A DNA stretch of 64,000 bases, taken from assembly GCA_963853835.1 (NCBI GenBank), contig OY970835.1:36406047-36470046 (forward strand), in the 5' to 3' direction. A program made the position numbers and the translations under genes. The notes under the pieces were generated by a model that saw nothing but the letters and a program-made list of their open reading frames with translations, made no database searches and was not told the DNA's origin. Below are positions 54,173 through 64,000 of the stretch, piece by piece. Source of the DNA: Calendula officinalis. Lineage: Eukaryota > Streptophyta > Magnoliopsida > Asterales > Asteraceae. Every line of letters begins with the position of its first letter. Position 1 is the first letter of the stretch.

Positions 54173-56508
54173 AATTGATAAACCTTAACAACGGTGGTGA
54201 TCGGATAAGAAGAAAGATAATTATTGGTGCCCTAGAAAATGAAAATGAAGAGGAATAGTTAAGAAGAAAGAAGAAATTATGGGTGGCGTATAAAATGAAG
54301 ACATCGAACTGATTCATCATAGTCAACGAATTGATTTATCACTGCTGTTGATGAGCAGCATTTTCTCCTGATAAATGTTAATAAGGTAATTTGGAGACAA
54401 CATATAGAATATTTAACATTATTTTTGAGAAATTAAAAAGTAATGGTTTTTTTTTTAATTTAATTTTGTTATCTTATTTTTTGTTATTATTTTTTTATTT
54501 ATGTAATTTTTTTAATATATTTGAATGGTTTTAAAGTAAAAATATTAAGGTTGGTTAGTTCGAATGTAATTGAATTCATAACCATTTGTTAAGTATTTCA
54601 ATTACATGAATGATGTAATTTCTGAATTACATTGGAATTGAAAAAACTAAGAAAAAATTATCTAAACATCCCTTCGTAAAGGAATTGAATTCCAATTACA
54701 AAGGATTACGCCAAACCAAACGCACAATTTATGTTGTGTTCCCGAGATATATAGAGAAAGAAAAGAGAAGGTAAAGAGGAGAAGAGAAAGGAAAGATATT
54801 AAGAAGAAAACATATATTTCTTCTTTATCTTCCCGAGTTGGATGGAAAAGAAATAATAATAATTTTTTTTGTGTTTTCGAGTTGAAGAGAAAAGAAAAAA
54901 ATTAACAATTTTACAATTTTACCTTTAAAATATAAACTAATTAGGAAATTTTAAGTGTAATTTGGTAAGTTCGTTTTTTCATTATTTATTAGTTCTTTTC
55001 TCTCCAAATCTTCTTAGGAAAAAAGCTAGGAAAGAAATAATTGGCAGCAACAACTGTGGTCCGCATCGCCTGACCCTCAGTCTATATAACCCCAAAATCA
55101 GGTACGATGATTAACTTCATTATGTTAAAATAGAATGTAATTGATTTTAGGATTTTTCTAACATGTGCCACCTAGGCACATGTTTAGGCTCATTAATTAT
55201 CATCAACTTTTCATTAACACTAGAAAAAGTATTAAATACATCTCTTGAATATGTAAAATATAAGTTTCATTAATGTGTAACAAGATTTGAGTAGGAAATT
55301 AGGAGTGAATTAATGAGCCTAAACATATTCCTAGGAAGTACATGTTAGAAAAACCCTATATTTTAATCCATTTATATGATGAAGAGAGTTAATAGCCCAA
55401 TGAAAGACGCTAGAATGGTTGTTGAAAGTTTGGGCCTAATCTGCTAAAGCTCTCAAACCCGAAGGTTTTTCTAGGCATATTAAAAAGTGAATATCACCAT
55501 ATACGCTCAACATATATAGGATCCTTATAGCCTTTTTATAACTCCTTTCAGGCTCGAATGCTTTTAACTTTTGATCAGGATCATGGTTACCTTTCCTTTA
55601 ACATTTTCCACAAAGCACAAACCGACTAATGTTTTGGCATGCGTGACTTACAATGCTAAATTCTCTTTAAAAGGGTATTCTAGTGTCCCGTGTGAGGCAA
55701 AGCTTATGTACGATTTATACACGACCTAATCATTGTCGTGATCGTTTCTGAACCTTTCCTGATCATCTAGTAAATATTTACCTCAGGGAAATGATCGAAC
55801 ACATGACCTCTAGGAAATTATTTCAAATACCCTTAGCACTAGGCTATCACCAGATGGTTACTTACTTATAATACAAATGAAAATCAGAAATTAATCCTTG
55901 TATATAGCTAGGATAGTGCAGTTTAAAACCATAAAAACTGAAATATTTAAACTTTTAGATTGATCTAAGCAAATACAGACACAGAAAATATCCAAATGAA
56001 AACAAAATCAAAGAAGCTATTAACCGATTTATTATGTTTACCTGTTTTGCCTCCACATGTTACGCTTTTCAGCACCCGAAAAGAGTTAAAACGGCTTGTA
56101 TATCTTCTCTATTGATCTGCGATTATGATTAAGGAGTATATAGAGGTTGCATGCTGAGCAATTTCCGTTGATTAGGGATTTGTGTTCTTCGGTGGGATAT
56201 ATATACAACAAGTTTGGAAGCAGGAATAGACTAGGCATAGCATCAAAGGAATGTACCTATACAAAGTCACTTCTCTTGCACAAGTTACTAAAGCTGCAAG
56301 ATTCTTCAACTCACTTTCTTTTCCTTCTAACTTTCTACACAAAATTAACATTTTTTATTCTCGTACTCATGAGGTTACATATTTCTTTACTTGTGACATC
56401 ACAAGTAGACGGACCACACATTTAGCAGGATTGGGTATCGTTATTGTTCGGGACATAGTTATCAAGCAACTAGATTAATGATGATTTCATAGTGTATGTC
56501 TATAAATT

Positions 56509-56510
<2 letters not shown>

Positions 56511-56570
<60 letters not shown>
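56511..56570. repeat. (TA)30 microsatellite
   Basis: Sixty bases of uninterrupted TA. Confidence 0.97.
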
Positions 56571-56574
<4 letters not shown>

Positions 56575-58220
56575 GGATCGACAAGTAAATGTTCTTCAAG
56601 TGAATGTTTGTGATATACTATAACCATATAAATTAAGTCAACGTAAATCCTGTTGAATAGTTATAAGAAATCAAAATGTTGGTTGTTGATATATTTTGTG
56701 CACGTTTTTTAAGATGGCATCCTCATTCTTTCAAGTATTTTTGGTATGTGTGTGATTCAAGCATTTATGTAAATTACTTTAACTAATTAAATTTAGAAAA
56801 TGTTGGAACTTCATAAACTTTGTTCTTAATTTAGCCCCTATTCATTGATATTCTTGACTTGTTCTATAAAAAGATGAACATTCTTTTCTTATTTTGAAAT
56901 ACAGGAAACGACTAGTACATGCAATTATCTATTCAAATGTTCTTTTTGGACCATTTCTTATTTTTGGACCACTTATCGATACTAACACTTACTTTATTAA
57001 ACATTAATTTTCCCATACTTGTGTGGGTTTTCAAGATGATTGATTTGATTTAGCATAACTTCCAGATTCAGAAATTTTGGAATGTTGTTTGAAAACATTT
57101 TCAAGTGAGGGTACAAGATTTCAGAAAATTGAGGTGGGTATTGCGATTGTCAAGTCAGGCTCGGCCCAATTACTTGCAATAATAATATGTGCAATCATGA
57201 AATGTGTCATGACCCGATTGTTGACAATTGGGTCATGGATTCAAATCCTATGGATAAATTTTGGGTAGATTTATAAGCTGTTTAAAATATTTATCGGATG
57301 AGAGAGAAAGACTGATTTTTTTATTTAATGTCTGGAAGAAATTTGTTTGAAGAAAATAACTTGAACCTTCAACCATAAATTCATAACCATAATAATAAAA
57401 AGTGATATTATTTCAAATGCATTTTGGTAATTCTAGTACTATAAAAATTGTTCAAGATATTAACGCTTTAACTTTCAATCTTAACATTTATACAATTTGG
57501 ATAAATAGAAGAAAGGGTTGTTTTGGGAGTGTGCGTCATTCCACTTGTTTTGGTGTTAAATTTTGGAAGTCTGCTTCGTTCCAGTGGATGGAATTAAGTA
57601 CGCCATGTGCTCACGAATTCTATTAATTGCATCGAGATGCGGTTGCTGTAACAGAATTCAATACTCCATTAACTTGTCGGTCGTTTTGTAGCTACAACGC
57701 TAAAAAAAAATATTAATATTTTTTAAAGTTTTGATAATGACGTCAATAGACACGTATCAGAATATTATACATCAACCTATAACTACCCCTAAATTTTAGA
57801 AATCACTTTCTCCCATTAATTAATGTACGACTATTATACACTTAGAGACAGCCCTTAAGGACTGTCATTATCAAAACTTTATTTTTTTAATCTTTTATGC
57901 TTCTATATTTTGTTATTTGACAGTAAATTGACTTTCATTTATGGATTCATATAGGTTAGAAATTTGTATATGCCGAGTATAGAAAGAAAAATATGTCTGC
58001 AAAGAACTTTGAAGTTTGCAGCCATGTAACTTTATCTAGGAACAGTAGAAATAATCAATCATACAAGGACTAAACTAGTAAAAACTTTATTTTCCAATAA
58101 TAGAAATTAAAGAACATCTACCAAACCAGAAAGAATCAAAACCCCCAATTATCAGCAATGGCTGCAAAATCCTATTAAAAACTACATAATCTCACTACAA
58201 CGCTTATACATATAACACAA

Positions 58221-60478
58221 TTAGTTAGCAATATCCTCTTGATTATCGGGAGCTTTCACGTAAAAGCGGTTGAGTCGTTCCAATGATTTCTTAACCTGCA
58301 ATACAACAAAAGGGAATTACTATATTTAAAAATCTTCGACACATAGAAAGCTAAAAAAAATTATAAATATTTGAATTCACTTCATTTCCCCTAAATTTAC
58401 CTGATCATCCCAGTCTGTTCTCCATGTCAAGTACATTAGTGAAAGAGTTTGAGCTACAATTCCACCGATCATTCCAATCCATATACCCTATCAAACGATT
58501 AAAAAAATCTCAATATTTATCCCAAAAAAAAGACAAAACTCGATCTTCACATCATATTGTTTTGAGCATATAAATGGATGTTAATTTACCTTTACTTGAA
58601 GATTTGTCATATATCCAAGCAAAGCACCCGTTGGAATACCAATTATATAATAGCAAACGAGGTTAATAACTGCTACAATACCCTGCATTCCAGCTCCAAC
58701 CGCCACGCCTAATTACAATAAAATGTTACGATTACAAATCATTAAACAAACTAACAATTATGAGAGAGAATTTTTTATATTATATTACCTGAGAGAACGG
58801 GATAAATGCTGTTGAGCAAGACGGAAAATGATAGTAATAGAGAAAGTTCAGATACAGTATCTGCAACTCATTCATCGTCTGTAAACACATACGCAAGTTT
58901 TTTACCAAACACCAAACAAAGAAGAATGTTCCTATCGCGATTGAAGTTCCCAATAAAACTTTAATTGCAAACTTTGCAGCTTTAGCATTTCCTCTTCCAA
59001 GTTCATTTGCAACTCGCACACTACATATCATTATTATTATTATTTAAACAATTAATATCAAATTTGTTAGTCGTAAATTTAAAGCTGTATTTTCAATTAT
59101 TTTATTTATTTTTTTCGTACCATGCAGCACCCAAGAACCCGAGACTTATCATGAACTCCCATGCGTTAATGTTCAAGCTGCAAAATTTAAAAATTTTAGT
59201 TTTAAAATTTTTAAATATATTTATAGTAAATTAAAAGAATTAAAAATAAAATTAACGAGCTGTTTACCATATGGAGAAGGCGGAAATTGCGACTTCAGCA
59301 TTTGCCATATATCCGGCAAGTAAGACTAGCACAGCATTGTACCATAGCTCCAAGCTGAAAAGAGTGAACAGAGAAATTAATATAATTGAAATTTGACGTT
59401 TTTTATAGTCAAATGGTCTTCTTTTCAACACCAAAATTCGGCTTAATCATCAATATATCTGGACTACTAACTTGAATGTATAGTATGCACCACAAAAGGA
59501 GTGAGTTGGATACTTTAATCTAGGTAAAGTGTATCAAAACTGAACTTAAAATAATAAAAAGATAGAAGCTAGTTTGACTTATAAAGTCAACATGTTATTG
59601 TGATATAGAAAAAACAAAATGATAGCAAAACTTATTACCAGACCATAACACCAGATGATATTGAGAGCTTCACAACAGGAATCAAATCTTTAAACCCTTT
59701 CCATGATACGGACACCAACCGCCAAAAATGTAAATAAATTCTCCAATCACAAGAAACCACGATGAAACCGACAATGAAATCATGGCACCCCAAATCCCAA
59801 CTTAGTCACCAAAAGCCATGACAGAGGAAGATGAATCCCAAATTGGAACAACGAAAGCCATGCGATCACCATGTTCTTCAATTGTGCTTGTAGAAACATT
59901 TGAATCGTCAAACTAAACACGAAATTGTACACAAATGGGATGAACCATAACCGCCACTTTGAGCAATTGCTTCATCTTCACCGAGAAGTCGGTAAACTTG
60001 TGTCCCGAAGACGAAGATTGGGAGCAAAACGGCCAAAGTAATTAAGTCAACGATCCATGACCGTTGCAAGTAAATCCCCATCATATGGTGTTGACCGGCT
60101 CCGAATGCTTGACCACAAAGAGTCTCGGTTGCATTCCCAACTGTTGGACAAATGAAAACAGAGAATCGAAATTACAAGTGTGGAATTGCAATTTATGATT
60201 CATTTTGTGAAATGAAAATGGAGTAGAGAAATTTGAGAATTCCGTTGACGAATTAGGGTTTGGACAAGGGCATAGCCGGCGAGATCCATGTCACTGATAT
60301 GGCCGACGAATGATTGAGTGACGACGATAGTTCCAAATGCAGAGACTCTTGATATGACACCGGGTAATGCGACTCTCCATATTTTTTTGGACTCGGTCCA
60401 TACTCTCTGAGTCAACTCACCTTCTACCTCTTCTTCTTCGTGTCGTTGAAGTAGCTTTGTTTGAATTTCATTATCCAT
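58221..60478 (-). pseudogene. MATE (DTX/DETOXIFICATION) transporter gene, decayed
   Basis: Eight exons on the minus strand: 60478 to about 60240, 60140-59639, 59354-59278, 59177-59121, 59020-58799, 58708-58590, 58487-58401, 58295-58221. Landmarks are MDNEIQTKLLQRHEEEE, GHISDMDLAGYALVQTL, ATETLCGQAFGAGQHHMMGI, WYNAVLVLLAGYMANAEVAI, NINAWEFMISLGFLGAA, VRVANELGRGNAKAAKFAIK, GAGMQGIVAVINLVCYYIIG and a C-terminal ERLNRFYVKAP tail. MATE proteins export secondary metabolites or toxins by H+/Na+ antiport across vacuole or plasma membrane; substrate cannot be told. Lesions: frame changes near 60240-60250 (with no clear exon 1 donor), 59941-59952, 59783-59792, 59700-59707, 58898-58905, and an in-frame TGA at 58868-58870. 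Pseudogene. Confidence 0.88.
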
Positions 60479-60790
60479 TGTTACTTATTAAACTGTAAAA
60501 AAAATGGATGATTATCGACATATTAGTCCTGAAAAAAAGGTGTTTTCTAATATTAATGTAATAACCGGTAAACAATAGAATGATAATTTGAGAATTGTAT
60601 TTTCATATTGAAGCGTTACCATATCTTGTATATATATATAGCAAACTCTAATCATAACAAACACTAATGAAATTAAGGCTAGACAATTTAGGCCCTCTAA
60701 TAATAATAAGTATCATTTTAGATGGAGAATTGTGAAGACAATGGTGTATAAATTACCTCCAGTAATATAAGCATAGGTGGTTTCAAGATC
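60479..60790. other. upstream spacer of the MATE pseudogene
   Basis: AT-rich, with a 'tatatatata' stretch at about 60630-60640. No element recognised. Confidence 0.4.
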
Positions 60791-60799
60791 ATGGCGATA

Positions 60800-61070
60800 A
60801 CATGTCACAGCGGTTCAGAAACCAAACCGAACTGATAGAACCGAAAACGATGAATTATTAAAACCGAACCGATTACATGCTTTCGGTTTTGGTTCGGGTT
60901 CGGTTCGGTTTTTTAACCCAAATGCTATTCTCTTTTGGAATACCGAACCGAAACCGATAGAACCGAAAACGAAAACGACGAATTTTCAAAACCGAAACCG
61001 AGCCGATTACAATTTCGGACCGAAACGTTTTCTGGTCGGTTTTCGGTCCGACTCAGTTTTTTTGGTCCAA
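60800..61070. repeat. ACCGAACCG-rich facing repeats, probably hAT-type MITE
   Basis: Clusters of aaccgaaccg/cggttcggtt words point in opposite directions around 60800-60910, 60940-61000 and 61015-61055, in the style of hAT MITE subtermini like 17290-18006. Termini and an 8-bp duplication could not be fixed. Confidence 0.5.
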
Positions 61071-61589
61071 ATATTCACCCGCATAACTATAGTTACTACT
61101 TTGCCCCTTTACCTAAAATGCCATTTTCCCATTGTAAGAACTAATTTTTGGAGGTCACATTTTCTAAGCAGTATATTTGAGCAATATTTAGCGGGCAAAC
61201 ATTGTAACATCTACTCATGTAATGACAATATTGCCCCTTAGGCCTCTCCCAACCGTGACGCGTCACTAAACCCATTACTAAACACATCCTTACTGACACG
61301 CTACTGACGCGGTTGTGCCAACAGTAACACATCACTAACTCATCACTAACTCATTCCCCTTAAAAAAGAATAATAAAATATTACCCCAAACCCCTCCCCC
61401 CACACAGCCCCCACGACGCAAAGATTAAACCCGTCGCCACAAGGATGGGTTTCTACTGACGTGACCCTCGACGGGTTGGTGCCAACGGCATCCTTGCTTG
61501 ACGGGTTCAAAATGGGTGTTGACGGCTCTACGACGCATGCGTTGGTAGTTATCTTAGGAGAACAAACATGGATACATCATAATGATTAT
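61071..61589. other. gene-free spacer
   Basis: Contains C-rich and 'ctgacgcg..tgacgggtt' words near 61250-61530 that look repetitive, but no boundaries. No gene. Confidence 0.45.
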
Positions 61590-61591
61590 TA

Positions 61592-62141
61592 CTTCATCCG
61601 ATTCAAAATAAATGACATATTTTCCTTTTTGGGATAATTCAAAATAAGTTACACACTTTGAAAAATTATCTTATTTGACAAAATAGAGGAACACACACCC
61701 ACTAACTATCTACTTTAACTAAGTGAAATGATTCATATACCCTTACTTTTTGCTTTTATACTCCCTCCGTACCACAAAAAAATTCGCATTTGACTTTTGC
61801 ACAAGCTTTTAGTGATAGTGGTGGGATCATTGCTAATACTTTTGATTAAATATATAGTTAGTGGATATTAGTTGTGAAGTCTTTATTAATAATAGTTTTT
61901 TTTTGTGTGGAGCTCATCATATATGGTAAATGGAAAGTTTTTTGTGGGACAAAAATTTAGAGTGAAATGGGAAGTTTTTTTGTGGGACGGAGGAAGTACA
62001 TCATTAATCTCACTTTATTCAAAAAGTGTGGAACTTATTCTCTACTAACTATCCAATTAATCTAATTTAATGATTATTATAATCTTTTGCCTTAAAAACA
62101 GTGAACCTCAAGCTGTGTCACTTATTTTGAATCAGATGAAG
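61592..62141. mobile_element. Stowaway-type MITE interrupted by a second Stowaway
   Basis: Outer termini CTTCATCCGATTCAAAATAA and 'ttattttgaatcagatgaag', flanked by TA at 61590-61591 and 62142-62143. Same family as 34175-34487. Excluding the insert, about 310 bp. Confidence 0.87.
61761..61996. mobile_element. inner Stowaway MITE, 236 bp
   Basis: Termini CTCCCTCCGTACCACAAAAA and 'tttttgtgggacggaggaag', flanked by TA at 61759-61760 and 61997-61998. Same family as 35098-35361. Confidence 0.9.
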
Positions 62142-62143
62142 TA

Positions 62144-63786
62144 TATATTTAGGGTAATGATTTTAACACCACACAAATTACTTCACTCATCACACTGTAC
62201 AATATTTAAAACATATTATACAAGTATTATAAAATAAAAGTTATATCATTTAGAATACTTTATGTGGTTTTAAAATCACTTCCCACATATTTATTATGAT
62301 CGTGATACTGTTATATAAATTGTAAGGTACAAAAATATGAGACAATTATTTTTGGTATATGTTAATAATGGGTTAGGTGGGAATATAGGTGGCAATCTGA
62401 GCCACGTGTTTGTGGCTACACCAAACCATGTTTCATGTGAGATATACTAATGTAGTGATGTGTTTGGATATGCACCGCCCATTATAGAATCCAGCATGAA
62501 AAAAGCCACCATCCATCTTTTATATTTTTTGGGTAATGATTGTTCAATCACTTATTTTTCATCCAATATAAAATTAAAAATATTTAACATTTATATCTGA
62601 TAATTAATTATGAAATGAAATAATAAATAATTAATTGTGAGTAAAAATATAAAATAACTTTAATTTACCTTATATGAAGTAATAAGTGCCTTGAATAAAT
62701 CATTTCCTTTTTTTTTTTTTTTCTCAAACGTACTCCTGAAATCATATACGTATTTTTTATTTGTTGGCAAATAAATCTCTCTTTCTACGTTTAAATGTTT
62801 AATGAGATTTGGTTTAGGCTTATATTAACATTCATTATTTACTATTTTGTTAGATATTACGGAATAATGGTTTTGATTTTGATTACATTTTAAACATAAT
62901 GGTTTTATATATTCTTACCAATCACTCTAAAAAATATTTATTAGAACATTTGTTTACCTCATTAGGCTATTTCAAAGAAAAACTTAACAATAATTTTAAA
63001 GGTTATTTTAAAAGCTGTTATTAATCATTAACCACCTACTATTTTTAATTAACATTACAATATATAGGTAACTCTTTAACTCAAAATTATCCATCATTAA
63101 TATTTATCAAAATACTAAGGTTTGTTAAAAACATAAGGTCGTCGGTTTTTTAAACTATTGCACGCCTTCTTCGGTTGGTTTCAATCATTTTTTCATCTCG
63201 AAAAACTGAAGTGTAAAGTGAAGAGATATGTGGATTATTTTGAAGTTACTGGTATCGTATGTGTCAGGTAAAGTATTAACTACTATGAAATACCTTAATT
63301 ATACAAAAAAGGTTAAAATTATGAAATGGTATGATCTTCTTTTCCGAAGATTGTATATCACAAATAGAAAAGATACTTAGTCACATCATTTATTTTATTC
63401 ATAATACTACTTAGTTCAAAGAATTATATTCACAGAATTAGATGTATAATCTATTAATTCTTTTCCTAAATATAATCCCAAGTACGGAATAATAAGCAAG
63501 ATAACATGAATGCTCCAAGTAATATGACAAAAATACGTTAATCACGGATCAAAACACGCTTTTCAAAAATGTTTAAAAGAGAAGTTTTCTACTCATTTTC
63601 TTATTCATTTCGAATCCAGATAATTGAATAGGATAAATTCATATAGTATCATATCAACATAATTGGATAAATTCATATCGTATCATATCAACATAATTCT
63701 AGTCACTCGTATTAGCATAATTTATATTAATAACTTACAAATTATCCCATAAAAATCTCGATCATCCATAAATTAGCATCGATAAA
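62144..63786. other. gene-free AT-rich sequence
   Basis: No gene or element boundary recognised. A short direct repeat ('aattcatatagtatcatatcaacataatt') occurs twice at about 63635-63697. Confidence 0.5.
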
Positions 63787-64000
63787 CCTTTTTTTTTTAA
63801 CGGCCCGTTAGTAAGTTAGTAGTTCGAGCCTAGACAGTAACATCCACAAGGGACAGTATGCCTTCCCTCGAACCTTCCACCTATGGGGAATAAACCTCAC
63901 GTCCACGACGGGACTTGAACCCATGACCTTGGCCATGGGCAACACCTTATTTTTTTCTCACCAATACCAATAAGCTAGAAGCCTTGGATCTTATACTTTT
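63787..64000 (-). mobile_element. tRNA-derived SINE, cut by the window end
   Basis: On the minus strand an A box TAGCTTATTGG (63967-63977, 10/11 to consensus) and a B box GGTTCAAGTCC (63911-63921, 10/11) head the element. The tail reads GGGCCGTT plus poly(A) (63787-63806). It shares 'CCCGTCGTGGAC' after the B box with the SINE at 45238-46709, so both are one family or relatives. The 5' target duplication may lie outside the window. Confidence 0.75.

Larger units (their letters stand above)
53472..58220. other. 4.7-kb gene-free region
   Basis: No gene supported. It contains a two-copy 32-bp direct repeat (54109-54172), a purine-rich 'agaagagaaagg' stretch at about 54740-55030 and a pure (TA)30 tract (56511-56570). 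The open frames at 56147-56478 and 57077-57626 lack domains or splice context. A 'ggattcaaatcc' word near 57236-57247 could be a decayed Pol III B box. Confidence 0.5.

Noticed and set aside
56147..56478. 92-codon plus-strand frame
   Set aside because: No domain, splice context or similarity recognised; AT-rich intergenic DNA beside a (TA)n tract.
57225..57255. Pol III B-box-like word 'ggattcaaatcc' suggesting a SINE head
   Set aside because: No A box at the right spacing, no poly(A) tail and no target duplication found.

Overview
This is plant nuclear DNA from a eudicot. It is AT-rich and intron-rich, and full of plant-type transposons: Helitrons, Stowaway and hAT MITEs, MULEs, copia and other LTR elements, LINEs and SINEs. 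The host genes are classic plant families (eIF3b, group-1 LEA, CER1, CC-NBS-LRR, MATE/DTX). I suspect an asterid, perhaps Asteraceae, from general resemblance only. Nothing in the window proves the species.

Layout. 1-7.6 kb is gene-free repeat DNA: a tRNA-like 73-mer, a 63-bp tandem repeat, a Helitron helicase remnant and a LINE remnant. 7.7-13.0 kb holds the only two host genes with intact reading frames. One is a two-exon LEA_1 gene on the minus strand. The other is an 11-exon eIF3b gene on the plus strand that splices to 711 codons; a MITE with perfect 5-bp target duplications lies about 160 bp before its start codon. 14.0-17.0 kb is a complete minus-strand Helitron with a fragment resembling mitochondrial ATP synthase OSCP. 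17.3-18.0 kb is a hAT-type MITE with a perfect 8-bp target duplication, and 18.2-23.3 kb is a decayed copia element.

23.9-44.4 kb is one CER1-type alkane-synthesis gene stretched to about 20.5 kb and destroyed. All ten exons can be followed. Intron 1 (9.9 kb) holds a MULE-like element, itself split by a 7.8-kb LTR retrotransposon that keeps gag and protease but shows no polymerase. A second, 2.6-kb LTR element sits inside exon 4 and a LINE sits in intron 4. Exon 5 is split by about 1.1 kb of GC-rich repeat, a MULE occupies intron 8, and Stowaway MITEs occupy introns 2 and 3. A 32-bp tandem duplication shifts the frame in the histidine-box exon, and exon 9 carries another frameshift.

45.2-46.7 kb is a 127-bp SINE split by a 1.35-kb Helitron. 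46.8-50.0 kb contains MULE elements sharing one terminal repeat. 48.9-53.5 kb (minus) is a CC-NBS-LRR gene with at least four single-base frameshifts. 58.2-60.5 kb (minus) is a MATE transporter gene with about five frameshifts and an in-frame stop. The last 3.5 kb holds nested Stowaway MITEs and the start of a tRNA-derived SINE.

The genes do not form a pathway. The main story is the contrast between an intact housekeeping block (7.7-13 kb) and a run of three broken environment-facing genes (cuticle wax, immunity, detoxification) filled with nested transposons whose target-site duplications allow their order to be read.
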